Shown: positions 28,561-38,329, counted from the stretch's first letter. The stretch: 64,000 nt of DNA from Enterobacter pseudoroggenkampii (GCF_026420145.1 NZ_JAPMLV010000004.1:62001-126000), one strand, 5' to 3'. Notes: a model not told the origin generated them from the sequence alone. Made by a program: numbers and translations.

Positions 28561-29550
28561 ATGACCTCACAACTTACAGATGCTTTCGCGCGTAAGTTTT
28601 ATTACTTACGTCTGTCGATTACCGATGTGTGCAATTTCCGTTGCACCTACTGCCTGCCCGACGGCTACAAACCGGGCAACGTCACCAATAACGGCTTTCT
28701 CTCCGTGGATGAAGTGCGCCGCGTCACGCGTGCCTTCTCAGAGCTCGGCACCGAAAAAGTGCGTCTGACCGGCGGCGAACCCTCGCTGCGCCGCGATTTT
28801 CCCGACATCATTGCCGCGGTACGTGAAAACGAACGTATCCGCCAGATTGCGATGACGACCAACGGTTACCGCATGGCGCGCGACGTGGCGATCTGGCGCG
28901 ATGCGGGCTTAACCGCCATCAACGTCAGCGTGGACAGTCTGGACGCCCGCCAGTTCCATGCCATTACCGGCCAGGATAAATTCCAGCAGGTCATGGACGG
29001 TATTGATGCAGCATTTGCGGCCGGCTTCGAAAAAGTCAAAGTCAACACGGTGCTGATGCGTGATGTAAACCATCACCAGCTTGATACCTTCCTGGCGTGG
29101 ATTAAATCCCGTCCCATTCAGCTGCGTTTTATTGAACTGATGGAAACCGGCGAGGGCAGCGAGCTGTTCCGCCGCCATCACATCTCCGGCATGGTGCTGC
29201 GCGACGAGCTGCTGAAACGCGGCTGGATCCACCAGATCCGCCAGCGCAGTGACGGCCCGGCGCAGGTCTTCTGCCACCCGGATTACGAAGGGGAAATCGG
29301 GCTTATCATGCCTTACGAGAAAGATTTCTGCGCCAGCTGCAACCGCCTGCGCGTCTCCTCCGTGGGCAAACTGCATCTGTGTCTGTTCGGGGATGGAGGC
29401 GTAGACCTGAGGGACCTGATGGTTGATGACCGGCAACAGGCCGAACTGGAAGCCCGGATTACCGAAGCACTGACGCATAAAAAACAGACCCATTTCCTGC
29501 ATCAGGGCAATACCGGCATTACTCAGAACCTGTCCTACATCGGCGGGTAA
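28561..29550 (+). CDS. moaA: MoaA, GTP 3',8-cyclase
   Basis: A 329-residue radical SAM enzyme, the same length as E. coli MoaA. The 4Fe-4S motif CNFRCTYC is at residues 24-31 (C24, C28, C31). [10 protein letters not shown] follows, and the second cluster motif [11 protein letters not shown] is near the C-terminus, with a final C further on (LHLCLFG). It ends NLSYIGG with the conserved double glycine. It converts GTP to the cyclic intermediate that MoaC turns into cyclic pyranopterin. The start at 28561 follows the riboswitch; a longer frame would run through the aptamer and is wrong. Confidence 0.97.
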   Translation: MTSQLTDAFARKFYYLRLSITDVCNFRCTYCLPDGYKPGNVTNNGFLSVDEVRRVTRAFSELGTEKVRLTGGEPSLRRDFPDIIAAVRENERIRQIAMTTNGYRMARDVAIWRDAGLTAINVSVDSLDARQFHAITGQDKFQQVMDGIDAAFAAGFEKVKVNTVLMRDVNHHQLDTFLAWIKSRPIQLRFIELMETGEGSELFRRHHISGMVLRDELLKRGWIHQIRQRSDGPAQVFCHPDYEGEIGLIMPYEKDFCASCNRLRVSSVGKLHLCLFGDGGVDLRDLMVDDRQQAELEARITEALTHKKQTHFLHQGNTGITQNLSYIGG

Positions 29551-29574
29551 TCAGGCTTAAGAAGGAAACAGAAA

Positions 29575-30087
29575 ATTAGTCAGGTAAGCGCAGAATTTAT
29601 CCCGACACGCATTGCTATCCTTACCGTTTCCGATCGCCGTGGCGAAGAGGATGATACCTCCGGCCACTGGCTGCGCGAGGCGGCCCATGACGCGGGGCAT
29701 CACATCGTCGATAAAGCGATCGTGAAGGAGAACCGCTACGCCATTCGCGCGCAGGTCTCTCAGTGGATCGCCAGCGATGAGGTTCAGGTGGTGCTGATCA
29801 CCGGCGGCACCGGCTTTACCGCAGGCGATCAGGCCCCCGAAGCGCTTATCCCGCTGTTCGACCGCGAGGTGGAAGGCTTCGGCGAGGTGTTCCGCATGCT
29901 CTCCTTTGAAGAGATCGGTACCTCCACGCTGCAGTCGCGCGCCGTTGCCGGGGTGGCTAACAAAACGCTGATTTTCGCCATGCCGGGCTCGACCAAAGCC
30001 TGCCGCACCGCGTGGGAAAATATCATCGCCCCGCAGCTGGACGCCCGTACCCGTCCGTGTAATTTCCATCCCCATTTAAAGAAATAA
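29575..30087 (+). CDS. moaB: MoaB, molybdopterin biosynthesis protein (ATT start)
   Basis: A 170-residue protein of the MoaB/Mog fold, collinear with E. coli MoaB: ISQVSAEFIPTRIAILTVS at the start, VLITGGTGFT and FAMPGSTKACRTAWE later. The codon at the position of the E. coli ATG is ATT, spaced 8 nt after AGGA. No ATG, GTG or TTG lies between it and the moaA stop, and the next usable start (GTG at 29722) would remove the first strand and helix. The start is therefore most likely ATT, a rare and weak codon, or else the gene has been damaged. MoaB is not essential for cofactor synthesis in E. coli. Confidence 0.88.
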   Translation: MSQVSAEFIPTRIAILTVSDRRGEEDDTSGHWLREAAHDAGHHIVDKAIVKENRYAIRAQVSQWIASDEVQVVLITGGTGFTAGDQAPEALIPLFDREVEGFGEVFRMLSFEEIGTSTLQSRAVAGVANKTLIFAMPGSTKACRTAWENIIAPQLDARTRPCNFHPHLKK

Positions 30088-30090
30088 GCT

Positions 30091-30576
30091 ATGTCACAAC
30101 TGACCCACATTAACGCCGCCGGTGAAGCGCATATGGTGGATGTTTCCGCCAAAGCCGAAACGGTGCGCGAGGCGCGCGCCGAAGCGTTCGTCACCATGCT
30201 GCCGGAGACGCTGGCGATGATTATCGACGGCAGCCATCACAAGGGTGATGTCTTTGCCACCGCGCGCATCGCGGGGATTCAGGCTGCCAAACGCACCTGG
30301 GACTTAATTCCACTATGTCATCCGCTGATGCTGAGCAAGGTGGAGGTGAACCTGCAGGCGCAGCCGGAGCACCATCGGGTGCGGATTGAATCGCTGTGCC
30401 GCTTAACCGGCAAAACCGGCGTGGAGATGGAGGCGCTGACGGCGGCCTCCGTCGCCGCGCTGACCATCTACGACATGTGCAAAGCGGTGCAGAAAGATAT
30501 GGTGATTGGCCCGGTTCGCCTGCTGGCAAAAAGCGGCGGAAAATCCGGTGATTTTAAGGTGGACAGCCATGATTAA
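30091..30576 (+). CDS. moaC: MoaC, cyclic pyranopterin monophosphate synthase
   Basis: A 161-residue protein, the E. coli length. Motifs: [41 protein letters not shown] with the active-site His, and [20 protein letters not shown] with the catalytic lysine region. It completes cyclic pyranopterin from the MoaA product. It begins 3 nt after moaB and overlaps moaD by 8 nt. Confidence 0.97.
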   Translation: MSQLTHINAAGEAHMVDVSAKAETVREARAEAFVTMLPETLAMIIDGSHHKGDVFATARIAGIQAAKRTWDLIPLCHPLMLSKVEVNLQAQPEHHRVRIESLCRLTGKTGVEMEALTAASVAALTIYDMCKAVQKDMVIGPVRLLAKSGGKSGDFKVDSHD

Positions 30577-30814
30577 GGTGCTCTTTTTTGCGCAGGTGCG
30601 CGAGCTGGTGAATACCGACAGCCTGACGCTGGATGCGTCTTTTGAAAACGTTGCTGCCCTGCGGGCGCATCTCGCGGCACAGAGCGACCGCTGGGCGCTG
30701 GCGCTGGAGGAAGGCAAGCTGCTGGCCGCCGTTAACCAGACGCTGGTGGAATTCACCCACCCGCTGGCCGAAGGGGATGAAGTGGCCTTCTTCCCGCCGG
30801 TAACGGGGGGCTAA
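30569..30814 (+). CDS. moaD: MoaD, molybdopterin synthase small subunit
   Basis: An 81-residue ubiquitin-like sulfur carrier ending in PVTGG, the C-terminal Gly-Gly that is adenylated and thiocarboxylated by MoeB. The start ([13 protein letters not shown]) at 30569 gives the E. coli length; upstream frame belongs to moaC. It overlaps moaC by 8 nt and is 1 nt from moaE, so subunits are made together. Confidence 0.96.
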   Translation: MIKVLFFAQVRELVNTDSLTLDASFENVAALRAHLAAQSDRWALALEEGKLLAAVNQTLVEFTHPLAEGDEVAFFPPVTGG

Positions 30815-30815
30815 G

Positions 30816-31268
30816 ATGGCTGACACCCGAATTCTGGTGAGCCCCGGGCGTTTTAACGTGGGGACCGAATACAGCTGGCTGGCGGAACGCGATGAAGACG
30901 GCGCAGTTGTCACCTTCACTGGCAAAGTGCGCAACCACAACCTCGGCGACAGCGTGAAGGCGCTGACGCTGGAGCATTATCCCGGCATGACAGAGAAGTC
31001 GCTGGCGGAGATTGTTGACGAGGCGCGGGGCCGCTGGCCGCTCGGCCGCATCACGGTAATTCACCGCATCGGCGAGATGTGGCCTGGCGAGGAGATTGTC
31101 TTCGTCGGGGTGACCAGCGCGCACCGCGGCAGCGCGTTTGCGGCAGGGGAATTCATTATGGATTACCTCAAAACCAGAGCGCCGTTCTGGAAGCGCGAAG
31201 CCACGCCGGAAGGCGATCGCTGGGTTGATGCTCGGGATAGCGATCGCCAGGCAGCAGAGCACTGGTGA
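30816..31268 (+). CDS. moaE: MoaE, molybdopterin synthase large subunit
   Basis: A 150-residue catalytic subunit. Motifs: FTGKVRNHN, LEHYPGMTEKSL, HRIGEMWPGE, SAHRGSAF and LKTRAPFWKRE (with catalytic Lys). It transfers the MoaD sulfur to cyclic pyranopterin to give molybdopterin. It is the last gene of the GC-rich moa block; the DNA turns AT-rich right after. Confidence 0.97.
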   Translation: MADTRILVSPGRFNVGTEYSWLAERDEDGAVVTFTGKVRNHNLGDSVKALTLEHYPGMTEKSLAEIVDEARGRWPLGRITVIHRIGEMWPGEEIVFVGVTSAHRGSAFAAGEFIMDYLKTRAPFWKREATPEGDRWVDARDSDRQAAEHW

Positions 31269-31347
31269 GTAAATATTTACTGGATGCAACATGATTTTTT
31301 AGACATTTATACTTCTTGCTAGCTTTTCTGGCAATAAGGAAAGACTT

Positions 31348-31944
31348 TTGATCAGCTACAAAAATACCGCCAGCTATGAATTAGCACATCTTTCGTGGTG
31401 TATTATTATCGCTGTTAAACTTGCCCATCAGGAAAGGAAAATCATAACCCCTTCTCAAGAGCATATGTTTATCATGAACTGGCTTTTAAACGCCCAAAAG
31501 TATAAGTTATTTTCGAAACCATTTGCACAGGATATCCTTTGGTTTCTGAATCAGGGAAAACGTTATGGCCAGAAAGCGGAGTTATATAAAAAAGCGGCAA
31601 GTGTTCTGGCAATACAATCAATTGAGAATGAAAAATACAGCCATTTATTTCGCTTTACGCAATTCTTCGACGAGTTAAAAGATAACGGATGGCGTGGTTA
31701 TGTACTGCCTGAGTGTGAAGAAAAAAATCAGCCCAATATCGATATAACAGAGTCTGTTATCTATGTAGGCCAGGCAGCGTTAGCTGATTCATTTAACAAG
31801 CATGGCGTGCTCATAAAGCCGCTTCAACTCAGCGCTGCAGGAAATACATTGTTAATTCAGTCACTGTTAAGTAAATACTTGCTTAAAGCAGAAGACCCCA
31901 TAAAATCAGAGGGTTGCACGGTTTTTACCCTACTACCAGACTGA
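31348..31944 (+). CDS. DUF2913-family protein
   Basis: A 198-residue soluble protein with ELAHLSWCIIIAVKLAHQE, then SQEHMFIMNWLLNA, then DILWFLNQGKRYG, the DUF2913 pattern of enterics. The function is unknown. It starts at TTG (31348) with AAGGAAA just upstream; no ATG fits the family N-terminus. It stands alone after moaE with a short gap and AT-rich codon use unlike moa, so it belongs to the accessory DNA. Confidence 0.8.
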   Translation: MISYKNTASYELAHLSWCIIIAVKLAHQERKIITPSQEHMFIMNWLLNAQKYKLFSKPFAQDILWFLNQGKRYGQKAELYKKAASVLAIQSIENEKYSHLFRFTQFFDELKDNGWRGYVLPECEEKNQPNIDITESVIYVGQAALADSFNKHGVLIKPLQLSAAGNTLLIQSLLSKYLLKAEDPIKSEGCTVFTLLPD

Positions 31945-32095
31945 AAGCCCCCTTTAAGGTAAAAAGTATGGTTCAGAATAGTTAAAAAAATACCCTGAAC
32001 CATTAGTATTTACACACAGCACCTCTTTACAGAATACTAAAGAGGACCTTACTAAACATTATCTCACCAGACTAATGAGACAGGACATTTACAAC
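31945..32095. other. Intergenic region with two hairpins
   Basis: Two inverted repeats lie between convergent genes: TGGTTCAG / CTGAACCA (about 31968-32002), and a perfect 8-bp stem CCTCTTTA / TAAAGAGG at 32022-32045 with an 8-nt loop. They probably end transcription from both sides, although T-runs are weak. Confidence 0.5.
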
Positions 32096-32317
32096 TCAAG
32101 CTTTCAAAATAGCATATAATTCTTCTGGTGTTTGTTGAACTCCATACACATCGCCATTGATGAGTGTAATAAGGGTATAAGAACTCCCGGCCTTTCTATA
32201 GAAATCAACGATGTGGTGCGAATTAATATATAACTCCCATTTTTCATCAATTTCAAAAAAATCTTCACTTAAACCGCGATTCTGTTGATTGTGTGTTACT
32301 GTTACATGTGTGAACAA
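32096..32317 (-). CDS. Small FlbD-like protein, hypothetical
   Basis: A 73-residue protein. The middle and end (LYINSHHIVDFYR, TLITLINGDVYGVQQTPEEL) match the pattern I-x-I-V...T-x-I-x-L-x-N-G-x-x-Y-x-V-x-x-(T/S)-x-E-E of small beta-rich FlbD-like or LytTR-like proteins. The start is TTG with GGAGGGG spaced about 6 nt upstream. The role is unknown; it may be a small regulator of the neighbouring respiratory genes. Confidence 0.55.
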   Translation of the reverse strand: MFTHVTVTHNQQNRGLSEDFFEIDEKWELYINSHHIVDFYRKAGSSYTLITLINGDVYGVQQTPEELYAILKA

Positions 32318-32411
32318 AATACCCCTCCATTATCACAATAAAAAATAACATATATCTATTTAAAGATTAGGATACAACTGAGTAGCATACAAATACGACA
32401 TTAAGAGAATT

Positions 32412-33236
32412 TTATAATGTCAGTCGTTGTGGATGCGTGTAGATGGTTGCCTTACCTGGACGGCAAAATCCGACAAGCGTAAGGTTACAACGTTCAGCCA
32501 CTTCGACCGCAAGAGAGGTTGCTGCAGAGACAGCGAAAAGTATTTCTACCCCACATGCAGCAGCTTTCTGTACCATTTCATAGCTAGCCCGACTGGAAAC
32601 CAGTGCCGCGCCATTTTGCCACTCCCCATTCTTCATTGATCGACTGCCGAGTAGTTTATCGAGTGCCACATGTCTTCCTACATCTTCATACCCACCATCA
32701 AGAATTCCCGATGTCGACATCCACGCAGCAGCATGAGTACAACCAGTTAAAGATCCAACCGGTTGATATAACGATAATGTTCCCAGAGCTAAATCCAGAT
32801 GAGAGAGACTTATTTTTTGTGTAAAAGGTAAGGGAATGAGTGGTTTTCCGATATCGCCGAGTTGTTCAACACCACATATTCCACACCCGGTCCTGCCCGC
32901 CAGAGAACGTCGACGTTCCTTCAACGCCATAAAACATCTGCTGGCCAACTCTACCCGGACTTCAATACCATTACAAACAGGCTCAATCTCTACACCATAA
33001 ATTTCATTCGGTTGTTCAATGATGCCTTCAGATAAAGAGAAACCAAGCGCAAAATATTCCAGGTCTTTGGGTGTAGCCATCATTACGACATGCGAGATTC
33101 CGTTATAAACCAATGCAACCGGTACCTCTTCTGCCAGAACATCTTGTTGGACAAAAGAAAGGTTTTCTCGCTTCCAGAGTGACACATTGCGAAAGGCATG
33201 CGAGTTATCATTGTTATCAGAAATTATCTTATGCAT
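32412..33236 (-). CDS. fdhD: FdhD, sulfurtransferase for formate-dehydrogenase-like enzymes
   Basis: A 274-residue protein with the conserved [12 protein letters not shown] (C118, C121), the persulfide-carrying cysteines, and the [17 protein letters not shown] and [12 protein letters not shown] blocks. FdhD passes sulfur from IscS to the bis-MGD cofactor of FdhF-type enzymes. It sits 1 kb from an FdhF/YdeP-type enzyme on the same strand, its probable client. It is an accessory paralogue, since enterics have a core fdhD elsewhere. Confidence 0.93.
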   Translation of the reverse strand: MHKIISDNNDNSHAFRNVSLWKRENLSFVQQDVLAEEVPVALVYNGISHVVMMATPKDLEYFALGFSLSEGIIEQPNEIYGVEIEPVCNGIEVRVELASRCFMALKERRRSLAGRTGCGICGVEQLGDIGKPLIPLPFTQKISLSHLDLALGTLSLYQPVGSLTGCTHAAAWMSTSGILDGGYEDVGRHVALDKLLGSRSMKNGEWQNGAALVSSRASYEMVQKAAACGVEILFAVSAATSLAVEVAERCNLTLVGFCRPGKATIYTHPQRLTL

Positions 33237-33289
33237 TAATATGATACCTTTGAATACTATAACTTTTACTCATTGAGATCGTCTACACC

Positions 33290-33868
33290 CTAAACCTCAT
33301 TTTCATCGCTATCAGGCTGCCCAGTAAATATTCTGATTGCGGCAAGCAGCTCATTTTTCTCGCTTTCGTTCAAACGATCCCAAATATCAACAATTCTGAC
33401 ATCATGATCCTTTTCGCTTTGAAAGCTTTCTATTTTCTTCTGCAACCGCGTAGTGACATCTAAATAATTGATCAGCAATGATACTGACTGTTCCCCAAGC
33501 ATTTTAGGCATTGGTTTTCTCTTTATCAATTTTGTAATCTTTTTTTTGGGGAAAACTTTCGCCGTAGAACTCTCTATTCTTTCTCTATGTATCTGACAAC
33601 TAACATAGAGATAACTTTCAAAACTTGGTGCGCGATTGTATTTAAACGATATTTCAAAACCATTCTTTTCAAATTCGCGATTGAAATCGCTACGTCTTAA
33701 TATAAATTCATCAATTTTAATGAGAGCTTTTTGCTGTGAATCAGCGTCGTCTTTTTCATCGAAAACCTTAACTAAATACGATTCATAATCCATTGCTATC
33801 ACATCGTACCGAAGTAGTCTTCCATAACTACCAGCAGAAATATAAAAAGAAGTGTAATCTAAGACCAT
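33290..33868 (-). CDS. Hypothetical protein between fdhD and the molybdoenzyme gene
   Basis: A 192-residue charged, soluble protein with no signal peptide, no cysteine motif and no recognised family. The C-terminal half has IVDIWDRLNESEKNELLAAI, a helical, acidic stretch. It starts at 33868, 255 bp downstream of the molybdoenzyme gene and 54 bp before fdhD, on the same strand, so it may be co-expressed. Confidence 0.5.
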   Translation of the reverse strand: MVLDYTSFYISAGSYGRLLRYDVIAMDYESYLVKVFDEKDDADSQQKALIKIDEFILRRSDFNREFEKNGFEISFKYNRAPSFESYLYVSCQIHRERIESSTAKVFPKKKITKLIKRKPMPKMLGEQSVSLLINYLDVTTRLQKKIESFQSEKDHDVRIVDIWDRLNESEKNELLAAIRIFTGQPDSDENEV

Positions 33869-34123
33869 TTACTTTTACCAAAAAAAAGGCCTGCTCGGAT
33901 AGACAGGCCGAAGGTTGGTTCGAGCAACATTATCAATTACGTCAACAGGAGAGAAAATATTATCAGGAAGCCTGATCATGATAATATTTACATCACTGTA
34001 AATTATACAACGTAATCAGTAAAATTGGAGGAATAGTTAAAATACCCACACCTCTTTTGGCGTTACTCCGGCACAGGACAAATCATCTTTAGAAAGCCCT
34101 CCATAATCTGGAGGGCTCATAGA
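33869..34123. other. Intergenic region downstream of the molybdoenzyme gene
   Basis: About 255 bp. GAAAGCCCTCC and GGAGGGCT (about 34090-34118) form a stem just after the stop of the molybdoenzyme gene and may act as its terminator, on the minus strand. No coding frame is convincing. Confidence 0.5.
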
Positions 34124-36436
34124 TTATTTCACGTAAAGATTAGGTGTTTTTAACACCTCTTTAGTACGAAGCGTTATTTTTACCGGTACTGATTTATAAG
34201 ACGGTGTGCCACATTCCTGGTCAATATAATCCAATGGAACCAGGACATTTGCCTCAGGATAGTAAGCTCCTACTGATCCTTGTGCAATTTTATAAGCAAC
34301 AACGGTGATATCTTCCAGGCGTAAAGGTGCCGGCAAATCATCCAGAGCGGTCTCTATATCGACACGATCGCCATGTTCAAGCCCCTGATCCGCCATGTCC
34401 TGCTCATTCATAAACAGAACATCACGGCGACCAAAAATACCACGATAACGGTCATCCATTGCATAAATCGTCGTATTGTATTGGTCATGACTGCGTAACG
34501 TAATCATTCTGAATATATCATTACCGTCTACACGAATATTTTCGTGCACGCCATGATAGACGGAGAATACCGCTTTCCCTGACGGCGTTGGCCAGACTCG
34601 CTCCGTTGGTGGAAGTGGCATACGAAAACCACCCGGATTTCTTATCCGCTCGTTGTAATGATCAAAGCCCGGAATCGTCTGCTCAATCAGGACACGGATC
34701 TTGTCATAATCAGCGACTAAATTAGCCCACTCCACCTTGGTGTCAGGCAATGTTGCTTCCGCGATACCCGCGATAATTGCAGGCTCAGAACGTAAAAACT
34801 CTGATGCAGGTTTAAGTTTGCCGGAAGAAGCATGGACCATGGACATAGAGTCTTCAACCGTAATAGCCTGACGACCGGTCTCCTGGACATCCAGCTCCGT
34901 GCGACCGAGGCAAGGCAAAATAAACGTCTCTTTTGACACCAACAAATGCGTGCGGTTTAACTTGGTTCCGATATGAACACTGAGATCCAGACCTTTCATG
35001 GCCGGGAAACCACGACGGTGATCCGGTAATGCCACCGCGAAATTACCACCGAGGCATATAATGGCTTTTGACTTACCCTCAATCATCGACTGCATTGCCT
35101 GAACGGCATCATGCCCATGATGTTTGGGAGGAACAAATCCGAAGACTTCTTCCAACTTTTCCAGAAATTCTTCAGAAGGCTTTTCCGTGATCCCCACAGT
35201 CCTGTTGCCCTGAACATTGGAATGTCCACGAAGGGGGCATACACCCGCACCAGGCTTACCAATGTTACCTTTCATCAACAGCAGGTTGACAATCAGACGA
35301 ACATTCTCCGTCCCCTTGTTATGCTGAGTGATCCCCATACCGTAAGTGATGATGGTGGCCTTTGATTTATCATACGCAATGGCTACACGCTCAAGATCTG
35401 CCTGTTTCAGTCCGGATTCCGCTTCAATCGATTCCCAGGAGGTCGCATTAAGATCATCAGCGAATTCTTTAAAACCTTCTGTATGCTTTTCGATAAATTC
35501 CAGATCCAGCACATCACCTTTCGCTTCCTGCATTTCAAGCAGCGTTTTGGCCACACCTTTAAGTGCAGCCGCATCCCCGCCAGCTTTTACCTGGTAGTAA
35601 GATGACGCAATGTTTGTGGAGCTGTAAGTTGCCATTTCAATGACGCTTTGCGGATCGGCAAAACGTTCCAGCGCTCTTTCACGAAGCGGGTTGAACACCA
35701 CAATAGGCACATCTTTTCTGGCAAGTTCATGCAGAGTACCCATCATTCGAGGGTGGTTTGTTCCTGGGTTATGACCAATTGAGATAACCATTTCGGCACT
35801 ATCGAAATCTTCGAGAGAAACCGTACCTTTACCAATACCAATGGATTGTGGCAGACCGACACTAGTGGCTTCGTGACACATATTCGAACAATCCGGGAAA
35901 TTGTTCGTTCCATATTCACGTGCGAGAAGCTGGAACAGATAGGCCGCTTCATTGGATGCACGGCCTGAGGTATAAAATTCCACTTCCTCCGGGGACAAGC
36001 TACGGAGTATCTCCCCAATACGGGCAAATGCCGCTTCCCATGATACCGGGCGGAAAGTATCACTGGCTGCGTCATAGGCGAGCGGATGGGTCAGACGACC
36101 ATATCCTTCCAGTTCATAATCATTTTTCTCAAAGAGTTTCGCCACCGTGTTCGCCGCCAGGAATTCAGGCGTTACACGTTTGCTGGTTGCTTCCCAGGTG
36201 ACAGCCTTAGCACCGTTTTCACAGAACTGGAAAGTGGATTTATGTTCTTTATCAGGCCATGCACACCCCGGACAATCAAAGCCGTCCGGCTGGTTGGTAC
36301 GCAACAATGTAGGAGGCGCTTCCAGCGTATCCATTTGAGTACGTACCGCAATCGCAGTTGCTTTCAGGGCGCCCCAGCCCCCCGCTGGACCATCGTATGG
36401 GTGAACTCCGGGAACAGATCTTTTTTTAACTTTCAT
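34124..36436 (-). CDS. FdhF/YdeP-family molybdopterin oxidoreductase
   Basis: A 770-residue bis-MGD enzyme. The N-terminus has DCPGCAWPD, typical of the YdeP branch, in place of the usual four-Cys ferredoxin-like motif. Then come EFYTSGRASNEAA, FPDCSNMCHEATS, SIGHNPGTNHPRM (cofactor contacts), and QHNKGTENVRLIVNLLLMKGNIG. The molybdopterin dinucleotide-binding domain is at the end, with RSHDQYNTTIYAMDDRYRG. There is no Tat signal, so it is cytosolic. YdeP proteins are tied to acid resistance in E. coli; the substrate is not known. The start at 36436 follows GGAG. LysR-controlled and divergent from a bd oxidase. Confidence 0.88.
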   Translation of the reverse strand: MKVKKRSVPGVHPYDGPAGGWGALKATAIAVRTQMDTLEAPPTLLRTNQPDGFDCPGCAWPDKEHKSTFQFCENGAKAVTWEATSKRVTPEFLAANTVAKLFEKNDYELEGYGRLTHPLAYDAASDTFRPVSWEAAFARIGEILRSLSPEEVEFYTSGRASNEAAYLFQLLAREYGTNNFPDCSNMCHEATSVGLPQSIGIGKGTVSLEDFDSAEMVISIGHNPGTNHPRMMGTLHELARKDVPIVVFNPLRERALERFADPQSVIEMATYSSTNIASSYYQVKAGGDAAALKGVAKTLLEMQEAKGDVLDLEFIEKHTEGFKEFADDLNATSWESIEAESGLKQADLERVAIAYDKSKATIITYGMGITQHNKGTENVRLIVNLLLMKGNIGKPGAGVCPLRGHSNVQGNRTVGITEKPSEEFLEKLEEVFGFVPPKHHGHDAVQAMQSMIEGKSKAIICLGGNFAVALPDHRRGFPAMKGLDLSVHIGTKLNRTHLLVSKETFILPCLGRTELDVQETGRQAITVEDSMSMVHASSGKLKPASEFLRSEPAIIAGIAEATLPDTKVEWANLVADYDKIRVLIEQTIPGFDHYNERIRNPGGFRMPLPPTERVWPTPSGKAVFSVYHGVHENIRVDGNDIFRMITLRSHDQYNTTIYAMDDRYRGIFGRRDVLFMNEQDMADQGLEHGDRVDIETALDDLPAPLRLEDITVVAYKIAQGSVGAYYPEANVLVPLDYIDQECGTPSYKSVPVKITLRTKEVLKTPNLYVK

Positions 36437-36919
36437 ATTTAGCTCCAATATTGTCTTAATATTCATCGCTCTTATAACTGAGCGTTTATTAGTTGATTAA
36501 AAAAACCACCCACGGAGTTATTAACGCGATGGACCGGGGACGTTATCCTGTTGCTTTACCAAAGCACTATTCCTTTATTTTTCACAGAATTAAAACACAG
36601 CCAATTCTGCTATTAAGAAAAATTCTCAACTCAATTAATACTTTCTGATGAGCTACACATCACTCCTAAAACAATAACGCAATTTCAACATTTGTGTAAT
36701 TGATTCTATCTATCACCCCATATTTGCAACCTATTGGACATATTTAATCATGTAATTAACAATATAATTGCAAGTATGTTACTTACATCGCAAACAAGCA
36801 TATTGTTTTCACTTCATACAAAAAATGATTGCTTTTCATCAAACTAAGCTCCTTAGCAAATCTTTCATTTGCTAAGGAACAATTAAGTACCTGCAGCATT
36901 ATTGGGGTTAAGGTGAACT
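36437..36919. promoter_or_regulatory. Divergent regulatory region, molybdoenzyme / bd oxidase
   Basis: About 480 bp of AT-rich DNA between divergent genes, where a LysR-type protein could bind to control both. A perfect hairpin (CCTTAGCAAAT / ATTTGCTAAGG, 5-nt loop, 36851-36877) lies in the leader of the oxidase gene, 42 nt before its ATG, with no T-run after it. It may be a leader regulatory structure. Confidence 0.5.
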
Positions 36920-38329
36920 ATGTTCGGATTAGATGCCTTCCATTTGGCCAGGATACAGTTTGCATTCACTGTATCCTTCCACATACTTTTTCCAGCGATA
37001 ACCATTGGTCTGGCCAGTTTTCTGGCCGTGCTCGAAGGATTATGGCTAAAGACACGAAATGACACTTACAAGGAGCTCTATCACTTCTGGTCAAAAATTT
37101 TTGCCGTAAACTTCGGTATGGGGGTGGTTTCCGGCCTGGTCATGGCTTACCAGTTTGGCACCAACTGGAGCGGTTTCTCTCAGTTTGCAGGAAGTATCAC
37201 CGGTCCATTACTGACCTATGAAGTTCTGACTGCATTCTTCCTTGAAGCCGGTTTCCTTGGTGTCATGCTCTTTGGCTGGAATCGCGTTGGGCGCGGGCTG
37301 CACTTTTTTGCAACCTGTATGGTGGCGCTGGGGACACTCTTTTCCACTTTCTGGATCCTGTCATCCAACAGCTGGATGCATACCCCTCAGGGTTATGCCA
37401 TTGAGAATGGTGTGGTGATACCCGTTGACTGGCTGAAAATTATCTTTAACCCCTCCTTCCCGTTCCGCCTCATGCATATGTCCACTGCGGCATTCCTGGC
37501 AAGTGCATTTTTCGTCGGAGCGTCAGCGGCATGGCATCTGTTGAAGGGCAATGATACGCCAGCCATTCGTAAAATGTTCTCCATGGCGTTGTGGATGGCC
37601 TTAATTGTTTCCCCAATCCAGGCTGTTATCGGAGATGCACATGGTCTGAATACCCTCGAACACCAGCCTGCAAAAATTGCTGCGATTGAAGGTCACTGGG
37701 AGAATAAACCTGGGGAGGCAACCCCTCTGGTACTGTTTGGCCTGCCAGACATGGACGCAGAAGAAACGAAGTATAAAATCGAGATCCCTTACCTTGGCAG
37801 CATAATCCTTACGCATAGTCTTGATAAGCAGGTTCCCGCCCTGAAGAGTTTCCCGAAAGAGGACCGTCCTAACTCGACCATCATTTTCTGGTCTTTCCGC
37901 GTGATGGCAGGTTTAGGGATGTTAATGGTTCTTCTCGGGGTCGTCAGTGCCTGGCTGCGCTGGAGAGGGCGTCTCTATACTTCTAAGCCGTTCCTTTATT
38001 TCGCACTATTCATGGGTCCATCAGGGCTGATTGCATTGCTTGCTGGATGGTTCACTACAGAAATTGGCCGCCAGCCCTGGGTTGTCTACGGCGTGCAGCG
38101 AACGCGAGATGCCGTTTCTTCGCATGGCGATTTACATATGTCTATCAGCCTGCTTGCTTTTATCGTTGTTTATACCTCGGTCTTTGGTGTCGGTTATATG
38201 TACCTCGTACGTCTCATCAAGAAAGGTCCGGTACATGCTGATGAGCATCAGGAAACAACAGATGGCACACCTGCCCGTCCTCTGTCGGCAGTCAGTGAGA
38301 GCCTGGTCACACGTGGGAGAGACAAATAA
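36920..38329 (+). CDS. cioA: Cyanide-insensitive-type bd oxidase subunit I
   Basis: A 469-residue subunit, short for E. coli CydA (522), hence a short Q-loop as in the cyanide-insensitive CioA group. Nine or so membrane segments. The conserved heme histidine is H21 (VSFHILFPAITIG), GRQPWVVYG is at about residue 387, and the N-terminal block RIQFAFT is retained. It oxidises quinol and reduces oxygen to water. It overlaps the subunit II start by 1 nt. Confidence 0.92.
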   Translation: MFGLDAFHLARIQFAFTVSFHILFPAITIGLASFLAVLEGLWLKTRNDTYKELYHFWSKIFAVNFGMGVVSGLVMAYQFGTNWSGFSQFAGSITGPLLTYEVLTAFFLEAGFLGVMLFGWNRVGRGLHFFATCMVALGTLFSTFWILSSNSWMHTPQGYAIENGVVIPVDWLKIIFNPSFPFRLMHMSTAAFLASAFFVGASAAWHLLKGNDTPAIRKMFSMALWMALIVSPIQAVIGDAHGLNTLEHQPAKIAAIEGHWENKPGEATPLVLFGLPDMDAEETKYKIEIPYLGSIILTHSLDKQVPALKSFPKEDRPNSTIIFWSFRVMAGLGMLMVLLGVVSAWLRWRGRLYTSKPFLYFALFMGPSGLIALLAGWFTTEIGRQPWVVYGVQRTRDAVSSHGDLHMSISLLAFIVVYTSVFGVGYMYLVRLIKKGPVHADEHQETTDGTPARPLSAVSESLVTRGRDK

